Shown here one piece after another: positions 6,874 through 14,890 of a stretch of 25,664 nucleotides of DNA. The stretch's first letter is position 1. Each line of letters starts with the position of its first letter. The position numbers and the translations under genes were made by a program. The stretch comes from Candidatus Altarchaeales archaeon WOR_SM1_86-2 (lineage in GTDB: Archaea > Altiarchaeota > Altiarchaeia > IMC4 > MCBC01). Below the pieces are notes generated by a model. It worked only from the letters and a program-made list of their open reading frames with translations. It had not been told where the DNA came from and searched no databases. The DNA lies in NCBI GenBank assembly GCA_001723855.1, contig MCBC01000014.1:1-25664 (forward strand), written 5' to 3'.

Positions 6874-7581
6874 ATGGCAATCAGAAAAATAATAAAAATC
6901 GATGAGGAAAAATGCAATGGATGCGGGAAGTGTTTGCCGGCTTGCGCTGAGGGAGCAATCAAAATAGTTAACGGGAAAGCGAAACTCATAAGCGAGAAAT
7001 ACTGCGACGGTCTTGGAGCGTGCATCGGTAAATGCCCACGGGGAGCAATAACGATTGAAGAGCGTGAGGCAGAGAGGTTCGATGAGAAAGCGGTGGAGGA
7101 GCACCTTGCAGAAAATGAAGGACGTGAATCCGAAGCATGGGTATGCCCATCTGCCGTTACAATGCAGTGGGAGAAAATTAAGAGCGGGGATGAGAACATA
7201 CATGGGCAAGAGCAGAAATCGGAACTTTCACAGTGGCCCGTTAAACTGAATATTGTTCATCCAACTGCCGGCTATTTCCAGGGTGCTGATCTCGTGGTTG
7301 CCGCTGACTGCGCACCAGTTGCTTACGGCAATTTCCATAATGATTTTTTGAAAGGAAAATCAATTGTCATGGGATGCCCGAAGTTTGACGACATCAAGCA
7401 TTACATAAAAAAATTAACCGAAATTTTTAAACACTCAGGTACTAAGAGCATAACAATTGCAAGGATGGAAGTCCCGTGCTGCTCGGGACTTACATTTGCT
7501 GTTGAAAATGCACTAAAAGCGTCAGGTAAAAGTATTCCTCTAAAAGAAGAGATAATAACAATTAAAGGTAAAAAAGAATAA
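6874..7581 (+). CDS. Ferredoxin-type 4Fe-4S protein with C-terminal conserved domain, 235 aa
   Basis: The N-terminus has two cluster motifs, 'CNGCGKCLPACAEGA' and 'CDGLGACIGKCPRGA', the second with Leu-Gly in place of one Cys spacing. A linker of about 60 aa follows, then a C-terminal domain with 'LVVAADCAPVAYGNFH', 'VMGCPKFDD' and 'EVPCCSGL', whose conserved Cys residues probably bind a further cofactor or react in redox chemistry. I recall proteins of this layout in anaerobic bacteria and archaea without an assigned function. Coding is tightly packed with the ferredoxin before and zinc-ribbon gene after (2-base gaps), so the three are probably one transcript. Confidence 0.85.
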   Translation: MAIRKIIKIDEEKCNGCGKCLPACAEGAIKIVNGKAKLISEKYCDGLGACIGKCPRGAITIEEREAERFDEKAVEEHLAENEGRESEAWVCPSAVTMQWEKIKSGDENIHGQEQKSELSQWPVKLNIVHPTAGYFQGADLVVAADCAPVAYGNFHNDFLKGKSIVMGCPKFDDIKHYIKKLTEIFKHSGTKSITIARMEVPCCSGLTFAVENALKASGKSIPLKEEIITIKGKKE

Positions 7582-7583
7582 GG

Positions 7584-7820
7584 ATGACAACATTTAAATG
7601 CCCCGGCGCATCGAATATTATACGACCCAAACCGGGTTATGTAAAATGCCCCGGATGCGGCATTGAAGTTGAAATTTGGAGTGATGAGTTAAAGGGAGAA
7701 TGCCGTAAATGCGGGAAAACAGTGTTTAAAGAAGAGACGCCGTCGTGCATGCAATGGTGCAAGTACGCACGGGAATGCGTGGGGGAAGACAAATATAATG
7801 AATATATGAAAAATAAATAA
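7584..7820 (+). CDS. Small zinc-ribbon protein, 78 aa
   Basis: The protein has paired cysteine knuckles 'CPGCG' (residues 22-26) and 'CRKCG' (near 40-44), typical of a zinc ribbon, plus a first 'CPGAS' and a C-terminal cluster 'SCMQWCKYARECVG'. That C-terminal motif also occurs, from memory, in anaerobe proteins encoded beside the 4Fe-4S protein of the preceding gene. The function is unknown; metal binding is safe to infer. It lies 2 bases after the 4Fe-4S gene and 13 bases before the BchL-like gene. Confidence 0.8.
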   Translation: MTTFKCPGASNIIRPKPGYVKCPGCGIEVEIWSDELKGECRKCGKTVFKEETPSCMQWCKYARECVGEDKYNEYMKNK

Positions 7821-7833
7821 CTAATATATCGAA

Positions 7834-8658
7834 ATGACTCTCATTATTTCAATCTACGGAAAAGGAGGAACAGGTAAAAGCACAACGGCGTCAAACTTAG
7901 CAGCCGCGTTTTCGCAAAGAGGAAAAACAGTTCTCCAGATCGGCTGCGACCCAAAACACGATTCAACATTCCCCATAACCCATCATCTTGTCCCGACGGT
8001 AACGGAGGTGCTTGATAAACATGATTTTAATTATGACGACGTAGATCCCGGGGAGATCATACATTACGGGTATGCGGGCATTGCTGCCGTGGAATCCGGC
8101 GGACCGGTTGCGGGCGTCGGCTGCGCAGGATACGTTGTCGGCGAAACAATCCAGTTACTGGATGATCTGGGCATATTTGATGAGTTTGATATTGTCTTGT
8201 TTGATGTCCTTGGGGATGTAGTATGCGGCGGCTTCTCGGTTCCGCTGAAGCATTCGGATTATGCCTGCATTATAGCGAGCAATGATTTTGACAGTTTATT
8301 TGCTGCAAATCGTATCGCATCTGCCGTTGTTGAAAAAGGAAGGTCATATCCCGTGAAATTCGCAGGGATAATAGTCAACCGCTGCAATGATATTTCTCTT
8401 GTAGAAAAATTGGTTGAAAAATTAAATTCCCGTATAATAACAACAATAAAGGAACACATGGTTATTCACGATTCACGGCTTGGCGGGAAGACTATATTTG
8501 AAATGGCTGAGAAAGACCAGGGTATCGAGAAACTAACATTTCCATATCTTGATGCTGCAGATTACTTGTTGAAAAAACCTGATGTAGGGAAAGTAAGTCC
8601 TTTATCAGACAGGGACGTTTTCAAACTGCTTACGAAAATGAAATTTAAAAATGACTGA
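7834..8658 (+). CDS. BchL/ChlL-like nitrogenase-family reductase component
   Basis: An ATP-dependent [4Fe-4S] homodimeric electron donor of the NifH superfamily, 274 aa. Visible features are the P-loop '[13 protein letters not shown]' (residues 9-21), the BchL signature 'CDPKHDSTF' (38-46, where NifH has CDPKAD), 'VPTVTEVLD', '[15 protein letters not shown]' with Cys97 and '[12 protein letters not shown]' with Cys131; the two Cys would bridge the cluster. The sequence is clearly closer to BchL than to NifH or CfbC by these motifs. It overlaps the BchN-like gene by 8 bases. Its partner would be the BchN/BchB-like pair. No photosynthesis genes are nearby, so the substrate is unknown. Confidence 0.92.
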   Translation: MTLIISIYGKGGTGKSTTASNLAAAFSQRGKTVLQIGCDPKHDSTFPITHHLVPTVTEVLDKHDFNYDDVDPGEIIHYGYAGIAAVESGGPVAGVGCAGYVVGETIQLLDDLGIFDEFDIVLFDVLGDVVCGGFSVPLKHSDYACIIASNDFDSLFAANRIASAVVEKGRSYPVKFAGIIVNRCNDISLVEKLVEKLNSRIITTIKEHMVIHDSRLGGKTIFEMAEKDQGIEKLTFPYLDAADYLLKKPDVGKVSPLSDRDVFKLLTKMKFKND

Positions 8659-10024
8659 CCAAACCACAAATATTACCCGTGAAAACGGGTGCTATTATTC
8701 ATGGTGCCCCCTGAGCTGTATTGGCCCCCTTTCAAGAAGAATCAAAAATTCCTATTTTATAAACATTGGAACGCGAGAATGCGCATATTTTATCCAGATG
8801 GGGCTTTCAAGAAGAGATGAACTTGACGCACCCTTCTCGTTTGCGATACTTGAGGATGCAGACATTGGCTCCGGGAATATTTTTGAGCCTTTAAGGGGGC
8901 TGGTTGGAAAAATACATGGCGGGAGCAAACCGGAAGTGATATTTCTGATGGGTTCATGCAGCACCGAGATCATGAAGTTTGATCTTTTTGAATTATCCCA
9001 TAAATTAACCGCTGAATTTAACATACCTGTAATTCCCGTGCAGACGAGCGGAATGTGTAATTCACAGGCAGATGGGGAAGATATGGCATTAAGCGGGCTT
9101 GTTGATTTCTGTTGTTCCCGGTTCACAGGTGCCGAATTAGAAGATGAAACAGAGAAGGTTGTTTTAGTGGGATCAGTTTCAGAATATACCGCTCTGATGT
9201 TAAAAAATGAAATGAAAAAATTTAGGATCCCGTTTGCAGGAATTTTCCCGGGAAATAATATTTCGGGGACTTTAGAAATAAGTAAAAATATGGGTAAAAA
9301 TTCAATTATCGTTCCTCTGTACCCCTATCTTTCCAAAACCATTCGCAAAATTAAGCAGAGATATAAATGCAAAATTTTTAACACAACATTTCCCATAGGG
9401 CACGACGGGTCAAAGATATTCTATTCAGACCTGTGCGAACATTTCGGGGTTTCTGCAGATGCCGTTTGTGATGCTGCGGATTCTGTATGGAAAGACATGG
9501 AAGTAAAGGCAAATCTTCTCAAAAACAGGAAAATATTCATTATAGGCGACGGCTTGTTTGAGATACCTGCCGCGCGATTCTTTTCAAATATCGGTGCAAA
9601 TGTCGTGGAGGTCAGCACGCCGCGCATAAATCCCAGTATGGGCAAGGAACTTTCAATTCTTGAACCAGGCATTTCTGTTGTGGAAGCCGCCGATGTTTTT
9701 TCACAGTTTAAAAGAATTGAAAGAGAAAAACCGGATATGGTCGTTGCTCATCTTTCACTTGCACGCGCCTTCCAGGCGCAAGGATTTTTAACTTTTCCAA
9801 CGGTAATATACATGAGATCAGAGTTTCTCGGGTTTTCAAATGCCAAACATCTTGTCGAATTTGTGCCCCACGGGACAGACATCGGTGTCGGGCTTTTCCA
9901 TCCGAAAGGTATCAGTGAAGAGAGGGCATTTATGAGGGAAGTTACAAAAAAGGTGTCTGAGGGGGTGGTTAAACTCAGTAAGGAAGAAATTGAGAAATAC
10001 CTTAAGGTATTGGATAAGAAATGA
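8651..10024 (+). CDS. BchN/ChlN-like catalytic subunit of a DPOR-like reductase
   Basis: A 457-aa NifD-superfamily subunit. In protochlorophyllide reductase, BchN supplies three Cys ligands to the NB [4Fe-4S] cluster. Here Cys19 ('SWCPLSC'), Cys44 ('GTRECAYF') and Cys103 ('[10 protein letters not shown]') have the same spacing and context. Other family features are '[12 protein letters not shown]', '[17 protein letters not shown]' and '[14 protein letters not shown]'. Length is near normal for BchN (about 425). The start overlaps the previous gene by 8 bases and its stop overlaps the next start (ATGA), so the three are translationally coupled. All cluster ligands are kept, which argues for a working enzyme, but the substrate may differ from protochlorophyllide. 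Confidence 0.9.
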   Translation: MTDQTTNITRENGCYYSWCPLSCIGPLSRRIKNSYFINIGTRECAYFIQMGLSRRDELDAPFSFAILEDADIGSGNIFEPLRGLVGKIHGGSKPEVIFLMGSCSTEIMKFDLFELSHKLTAEFNIPVIPVQTSGMCNSQADGEDMALSGLVDFCCSRFTGAELEDETEKVVLVGSVSEYTALMLKNEMKKFRIPFAGIFPGNNISGTLEISKNMGKNSIIVPLYPYLSKTIRKIKQRYKCKIFNTTFPIGHDGSKIFYSDLCEHFGVSADAVCDAADSVWKDMEVKANLLKNRKIFIIGDGLFEIPAARFFSNIGANVVEVSTPRINPSMGKELSILEPGISVVEAADVFSQFKRIEREKPDMVVAHLSLARAFQAQGFLTFPTVIYMRSEFLGFSNAKHLVEFVPHGTDIGVGLFHPKGISEERAFMREVTKKVSEGVVKLSKEEIEKYLKVLDKK

Positions 10025-11085
10025 AACTCGCAAACTGGATTTATGAAGGGCCGGCATTCTGGGGGGTATCCAGGATAACAGCAAGCATGAAAGATGCGCA
10101 GTTGTTGGTATACGGTGCAGTGGGGGACAGTTATCCCGTATCTGAATTATCACTGGCATATAAACTTCTTGATGTACCTAAAATTCGAACGACTCAGATT
10201 GGAAGGCGTGAACTTTCCGGTGGAGCGGGAAATAAAATTACCGAGTGCTTGGATAAAATACACACCGGATACCCTGAAGATTTTATTATGGTCGCCCCCA
10301 CTTCAGCCGTGAGTTTGCTGAAAGAAGACATATCCGCTTTAATTAGAAATTTCGCAGGGAGACATAATGCAACGGTTATAAACTCCCCCGTTCACCCGCT
10401 TCATGATTTTGAATATTGCGCTGCAGAAAAAACTTTGCTGCAATTAGTCCGGGAATTCATAGGGCAGCGCACGGTGCGATATGAACGTTCATCAAACCCG
10501 TCGGTTAATATTATAGGTCCGACACTTTTAGGTTTCCATGCTGAAGAAGACCTTGAACAGATAAAAAATCTTATGCTCGAACTCGGGATTGAAATTAATG
10601 CGATAATCCCATTTAACGCGCGGGTCGATGATTTTAAAAAAATTCCAGAGGCATGGTTTAACCTCACTACATGTCCTGAAATTTCCCTTGCAACGCTAAA
10701 ATATCTAAAAAAGGAATTTCAGCAGCCGTACGTTCCTGACGTGCCGGTTGGAATTGAATCCACGGATAAATTTATAAGGGATATCGGAAAATTGATTAAC
10801 CGGGATTTCAGCACGTATGCGGGGGGGGATAACAAAATAGATTTAAACGGCAAATATGACATGCAAATTCTCGTTTTTGGCGATTATACACATGCGGGGG
10901 GATTAGCAAAATTTTTGTCGCATGAAACGAAAGTAGATCTCGTGGCTGCCGGGACATTTCTAACCGGCTGGGGGGGTAAATTCAAAGAGAAAATAAACCA
11001 TAACGGCTGTGATATTTTAATCACGGATGATGCACTTGAAATTTCTCCACAATCTTGGATTTTCCATAGTTTTTCTATGAATTGA
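10021..11085 (+). CDS. BchB/ChlB-like subunit of a DPOR-like reductase, C-terminally short
   Basis: The N-terminus '[19 protein letters not shown]' matches BchB, and Asp36 in 'GAVGDSY' lies at the same position as the BchB aspartate that ligates the NB cluster. 'APTSAVSLLKED', 'AWFNLTTCPE' and 'LVFGDYTHA' (Asp288) also fit. The protein has 354 aa where BchB/ChlB have about 510-525. It ends shortly after 'CDILITDD' with an unrelated-looking tail, so it lacks the family's last 150 or so residues, including the C-terminal protochlorophyllide-reductase-type domain. The stop lies about 5 bases before the left end of an IS. It is either a natural short form or a gene cut by that insertion. Confidence 0.85.
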   Translation: MKLANWIYEGPAFWGVSRITASMKDAQLLVYGAVGDSYPVSELSLAYKLLDVPKIRTTQIGRRELSGGAGNKITECLDKIHTGYPEDFIMVAPTSAVSLLKEDISALIRNFAGRHNATVINSPVHPLHDFEYCAAEKTLLQLVREFIGQRTVRYERSSNPSVNIIGPTLLGFHAEEDLEQIKNLMLELGIEINAIIPFNARVDDFKKIPEAWFNLTTCPEISLATLKYLKKEFQQPYVPDVPVGIESTDKFIRDIGKLINRDFSTYAGGDNKIDLNGKYDMQILVFGDYTHAGGLAKFLSHETKVDLVAAGTFLTGWGGKFKEKINHNGCDILITDDALEISPQSWIFHSFSMN

Positions 11086-11089
11086 GTTA

Positions 11090-11157
11090 ACAAATATCAT
11101 CTTAGGAGTATGTTTTTAGTCCCTATGTTCCATTGTATTTAATGATGCTTCTAAATT
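11090..11157 (+). repeat. Left terminal inverted repeat of the IS
   Basis: It aligns with the reverse complement of 13515-13583, with a few single-base gaps. It begins about 4 bases after the stop codon of the BchB-like gene. Confidence 0.7.
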
Positions 11158-11195
11158 ACTACACTTTTTAAATACGAATTCTAATAGATATAAAA

Positions 11196-13502
11196 ATGAC
11201 CCCGAAATTGGTAAGTATAACAGAGAAGCAGATTCGAAAAGCTCATGAGCTCGAAAACATATTTAAAAAGTTTGAGAGAAGTGGATTGCCCGTGAAAAAA
11301 TTTTGTGATGTGAACAATATACCTAGGGACAAGTTTTACTATTGGAAACCAAGGTATGATGATAAGGGAATTGCGGGTTTAATTGATCAAAGGAAAGGCA
11401 CTATCCACAAGATCACCGATAAGGAACGGAAATTTATCCAGGAAACCAAGATTAAGGAGCCATATAAGAGTGGGGCAGATATCGCAGACGATATTTACAA
11501 GAGGTTCGGGAAAAAGGTCAGCTCAAGTCAGATAAATAGAGTAACTAATGATATGTGTCTGAACGATTCTGTTGGGAGGAAACCCGGCAAGATATTAAAA
11601 AAACTACTAAGGGTGTTTAATAATGTAATTGCAGGATATGGATTGGTTTTCGGAGCCATGAATGCGCTTGACGGGGAGAAAATAATACTTGACACAACTT
11701 TACAATCTCTTGAAAATATATCGGATAATAAGCTTTTAGAGAATAGCAGTTTCAGATTGCACAAACATAGAACTTCTACACTTCTCAGATACATACGAAC
11801 ACTGTTCTTATTACCGCTATTGGATATGAAACGTCCGATTGACCTCACGGGATATGAAGGCAAAACATTGGGTGCGTTAACAACTTATTCCGAAGAGTAC
11901 TCTGGATACAAAACAACTGATCGATTTCTTAGAAATGTAACCGAGTTAGGCATCAGTGAGGTATTGGGTAAGGAATTAGCCAGGAAATATTGTAAAACAT
12001 TTTATGGTGTGGGATTTAAAGATGGGCTTATCATCTACATTGACGCCCACATGAAAGTGGTGTGGACAAGCAAAAACATCCCTAAAGGAAAGCACGGGAT
12101 GATGGATAAAGTAGTAACTTGCCTGAAAGAGTTTGTCATAAATGGTTCTAAGGGTCATCCGTTAATCAGCAGCACCCACCCGGGAGATAGGCACATGACA
12201 AAAGAGATATTCAATGCAATTTCAAGATTGGAAGAATCTGTCGGAAAGGAAATCGTCAAATTGGTTGTTTATGATAAAGAAGGCAACAGTCTTGACATAC
12301 TGGAAGAGTTTGACAGACTCAACCAGAACAGGGAGAGAAAGATGTATCCTGTGTTTCTATTCAAACAAGACAAATATGATTCCGAAGATGATTTCAAAGT
12401 GAGATATTATGAAAATGGTGAGCTAAGATATAGAAGCGTCAAGGAAGAGGACTATGTGATTTATAAGGCAAACAAGAAAGGAGAGGTTGTGTCAAAGGTT
12501 GCATTGACCGAGATAGACTACAAACTCAAGGAAAACAAAAAGCGGAAGAAAAATAAAGAGGTATTTATGGTGCCCTGCGCACTGGTGAAAACTGTGAAGG
12601 ATGGTAAACTAAGTCCCGTGGGTACCTTGATGCCTTATGAAGAAATTGAAGATCCAATGAGCATTCCGGATATTTATTATGCGCGCTATCCTAATCAAGA
12701 GGCAGTATTCAGATCCATGATCAACCATTCTAATCTAAATGTCAGTTATGGTTTCAAGAAAAACCTTGTTGAGAACAGAACTGCTCTCCGTAAACTAGAG
12801 GATGCTACGAAGTCGTTAAATCATAACGAGAAAAAATTAGGGACCGCTAAGAAACACCTTCAGGATGTTCAAGACAAAATGCTTCAGAGGATGGAAGATA
12901 AACAACAAAAATTGATGGTGTTTAATGCAAAGATGAATGATATCAAGAATGCATGGGAATCAGAAAAAGATCAGAAACAGCGTTCTAAATTAAGAAATGA
13001 ACTGGATTCGATCGAAAGAGAAAAATCCGCATTTGAAGATAAGATAAGTGATGAAATAATGTGTTTGGAAAGAGAAATGCTGAACCTTACTCAAAAGAAG
13101 AAAGCATTCACAACCATTGTGGAGAAAAAGACAAACGAGGTGGAAAAGTACAAAACCAAATATGAAAATGAACTCTTATATGAGATAGACACGGAAATGG
13201 ATCATCTCATGCTAAACTTTAAAATACTCCATGAAAATGCCCTCATGTTTGCAAAGGAAAGGTTTTTCCCGGAAGATTGTGATTTAGGTATAGATCTTTT
13301 AATCCGCTACTTTTTCACACACTATGGCGATATTAAGATATATGGTGATCCTAAAGGCGAGTTGATGGTATTTGTGTTGAACAGATTTGACAGCGAAGAA
13401 CACGAGAAGATGATGGAGCATGTATGTAAGAAGTTCAATGCATTGAGCATCAGAACTGCTGATGGTTTATTGCTTAGGGCGATGATCAAAACAGAAGGTT
13501 AG
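11196..13502 (+). CDS. DDE-type transposase, 768 aa
   Basis: The N-terminus (about residues 10-120) holds helix-turn-helix segments ('VKKFCDVNNIPRDKFYYWKPRY', then 'SGADIADDIYKRFG'). The catalytic part has 'IYIDAHMKVVW' with Asp283 and 'LVVYDKEGNSLD' with Asp360. A long coiled coil follows (about residues 515-660), then 'LYEIDTEMDHLML' and 'KERFFP', which I recall from a widespread transposase family with the motif 'YIDGH' and a similar C-terminal 'YELDT' segment. Third catalytic acid probably lies in that last motif. The frame is intact. The start follows 'GATATAAAA' directly, inside the element. Confidence 0.85.
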   Translation: MTPKLVSITEKQIRKAHELENIFKKFERSGLPVKKFCDVNNIPRDKFYYWKPRYDDKGIAGLIDQRKGTIHKITDKERKFIQETKIKEPYKSGADIADDIYKRFGKKVSSSQINRVTNDMCLNDSVGRKPGKILKKLLRVFNNVIAGYGLVFGAMNALDGEKIILDTTLQSLENISDNKLLENSSFRLHKHRTSTLLRYIRTLFLLPLLDMKRPIDLTGYEGKTLGALTTYSEEYSGYKTTDRFLRNVTELGISEVLGKELARKYCKTFYGVGFKDGLIIYIDAHMKVVWTSKNIPKGKHGMMDKVVTCLKEFVINGSKGHPLISSTHPGDRHMTKEIFNAISRLEESVGKEIVKLVVYDKEGNSLDILEEFDRLNQNRERKMYPVFLFKQDKYDSEDDFKVRYYENGELRYRSVKEEDYVIYKANKKGEVVSKVALTEIDYKLKENKKRKKNKEVFMVPCALVKTVKDGKLSPVGTLMPYEEIEDPMSIPDIYYARYPNQEAVFRSMINHSNLNVSYGFKKNLVENRTALRKLEDATKSLNHNEKKLGTAKKHLQDVQDKMLQRMEDKQQKLMVFNAKMNDIKNAWESEKDQKQRSKLRNELDSIEREKSAFEDKISDEIMCLEREMLNLTQKKKAFTTIVEKKTNEVEKYKTKYENELLYEIDTEMDHLMLNFKILHENALMFAKERFFPEDCDLGIDLLIRYFFTHYGDIKIYGDPKGELMVFVLNRFDSEEHEKMMEHVCKKFNALSIRTADGLLLRAMIKTEG

Positions 13503-13514
13503 CAAGATTGTCGG

Positions 13515-13583
13515 AATTCAAATGCATTATTAAATGAACAAACACATATGAAATCAAAAGCGTAATCCTGAGAGGATATTTAT
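13515..13583 (-). repeat. Right terminal inverted repeat of the IS
   Basis: The reverse complement matches the left end of the element at 11090-11157. It follows the transposase stop by 12 bases and ends about 10 bases before the next gene. Confidence 0.7.
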
Positions 13584-13593
13584 CGGCTAAATT

Positions 13594-14100
13594 ATGGGAA
13601 ATTATGGGAACATTAATGAATTACGGGGAAGGATCAAGATGTTTTTTCTTTCAGTTGTATTAGATGCTGTGTTATTTACCTTTGGGATTACATTTGTTAT
13701 CTGTATATTTCTAAACGGAATGTATATTGCAGAGATATTCGTTGATAAAAAGCAAGACAAACTTTATTTACTTGCAACTAATTTTTTTAGAGCAGGGTTT
13801 GTACATATAATAGAGGTATTTATAGTCTTTTTTTATGCAACACCATTTATATTTCTTGTGATGGTTGTACTTCCCTTTTGGCCATGGATTTTCTCAAATA
13901 TATGGATCCGAATCATAATCATTGTAGGGATGGCTGCAATTATGCTGATTTTTATTAAGAGACATTATAAATTTTTGTCCAGACTTGAGGGCTTAATAAG
14001 AATGGATGCAGGGGGGAGAAGAGTAGAGATAATTTTGATTACGTTTATAATTTTTGGTATAATGATGATGGTTATGATTAAATTTTTCTCTACCTACTGA
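13594..14100 (+). CDS. Membrane protein, 168 aa, about four helices
   Basis: I do not recognise a named family. Hydrophobic segments lie near residues 17-45, 65-95, 95-120 and 145-165. The pattern 'GMYIAEIFVDKK', then 'ATNFFRAGF' and 'PFIFLVMVVLPFWP' resembles a segment of the protein at 14891 ('GLLIADILTDTW', 'ANDLFKMGF', 'PLFILHVITMILLVLFP'), so the two look like paralogous membrane domains on either side of a permease gene. The start is uncertain because the tandem 10-mer ATTATGGGAA (13591-13610) gives two ATGs in different frames; Met16 is another option. Confidence 0.7.
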   Translation: MGNYGNINELRGRIKMFFLSVVLDAVLFTFGITFVICIFLNGMYIAEIFVDKKQDKLYLLATNFFRAGFVHIIEVFIVFFYATPFIFLVMVVLPFWPWIFSNIWIRIIIIVGMAAIMLIFIKRHYKFLSRLEGLIRMDAGGRRVEIILITFIIFGIMMMVMIKFFSTY

Positions 14101-14133
14101 GTATCTAAACTATAATTTTAGTACAATAAAAAA

Positions 14134-14853
14134 ATGAAGGATATATTAAAAGCAACTCGGCTTGAGTACAGGCAGGTTACAGAAAGCAAGGGGCATATAC
14201 TTCTTTTGTTAATACAGCCGGTTTTAATAATCATACTCTTCGGTGCTGTGTTACCTTCTGAGCACTCTCAATATCCTTACTATAGGCATACTATTGCCTC
14301 GATGCTTTCCATTGTTGTTATTTTCATATCAGCCCAGATGACATCATTGAGAATAGTGACCGAGAGGGCACCTTACGGGCCCCTGTCCAGAGAGACTTTG
14401 GGGATTGGAAGGGCGAGCATCATACTTGGAAAATTAAACGCAAATTTTCTGTTCGCTGGTATCCAGTCCATACTTATTTATCTGATAAGCATAAATGTTT
14501 TTGAGATTGAAAACTCAATACTAATCCTGATTGTTCTGCTTGTAACCTCATTTTTCAGTCTGTCCATGGGTCTTTTATTTTCCGTTTTTGCAAAAAATAA
14601 AGACCAGGCATCCCAGTTAGTCATGCTCACCGTGCTGGTGTTTTTAATTCTGAGTGGTGCGATAGTTGAAATCCCACAAACCAGCATACTCTATGATGTA
14701 TCTCAAGAACTTCCGATGACCCTCTCCCTTAATTCGCTTGTAAGTGTAATGAATGCAGAGAATGACATATCATGGAATCTAGTCAAGATGCTGTCTTTTG
14801 GAATCGCCTGTTTATTACTCGCAGCATTTAAATTTTCGATTGAGAAAGGATAA
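14134..14853 (+). CDS. ABC-2-like transporter permease subunit, 239 aa
   Basis: About six membrane helices with a cytoplasmic N-terminus 'MKDILKATRLEYRQVTESKG' in the style of ABC-2/CcmB permeases. The segment 'RIVTERAPYGPLSRETLGIGRASIILGK' (split near residues 72-99) resembles the coupling region 'E+.GT...L..TP.+...+++GK' of this superfamily. No ATPase gene lies nearby, so the partner must be elsewhere or the protein works alone with its membrane neighbours. It runs in the same direction as the flanking membrane genes with gaps of 33 and 37 bases, consistent with one operon. Confidence 0.7.
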   Translation: MKDILKATRLEYRQVTESKGHILLLLIQPVLIIILFGAVLPSEHSQYPYYRHTIASMLSIVVIFISAQMTSLRIVTERAPYGPLSRETLGIGRASIILGKLNANFLFAGIQSILIYLISINVFEIENSILILIVLLVTSFFSLSMGLLFSVFAKNKDQASQLVMLTVLVFLILSGAIVEIPQTSILYDVSQELPMTLSLNSLVSVMNAENDISWNLVKMLSFGIACLLLAAFKFSIEKG

Positions 14854-14890
14854 TTATAGTAACTCCTTATGGATCAGATATTATGTAGCC

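Larger units (their letters stand above)
11090..13583 (+). mobile_element. Insertion sequence with long imperfect inverted repeats
   Basis: About 2.5 kb with one transposase gene. The left end (about 11090-11157) and the reverse complement of the right end (about 13515-13583) align over roughly 65 bases at about 70% identity, with best blocks 'AAATATCATCTTAGGA' against 'AAATATCCTCTCAGGA' and 'ATTTAATGATGC' against 'ATTTAATAATGC'. I could not find a convincing target duplication, so the exact ends may shift by a few bases. The element lies between the BchB-like gene and a membrane protein gene that starts about 10 bases after its right end. Confidence 0.75.

Noticed and set aside
6139..7209. 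Minus-strand open frames opposite porC and the ferredoxin genes
   Set aside because: They shadow genes with intact cysteine motifs and show no family features of their own.
7834..11085. Reading the three genes as nitrogenase (nifHDK) or as coenzyme F430 cfbCD
   Set aside because: The CDPKHDSTF motif, BchN ligand spacing and BchB Asp36 fit the DPOR group; NifDK P-cluster and cofactor ligands are not visible, and CfbCD has only two genes.
13584..13620. Tandem ATTATGGGAA (13591-13610) as target duplication of the IS
   Set aside because: Both copies lie on the right side of the element; the left flank has no matching copy.
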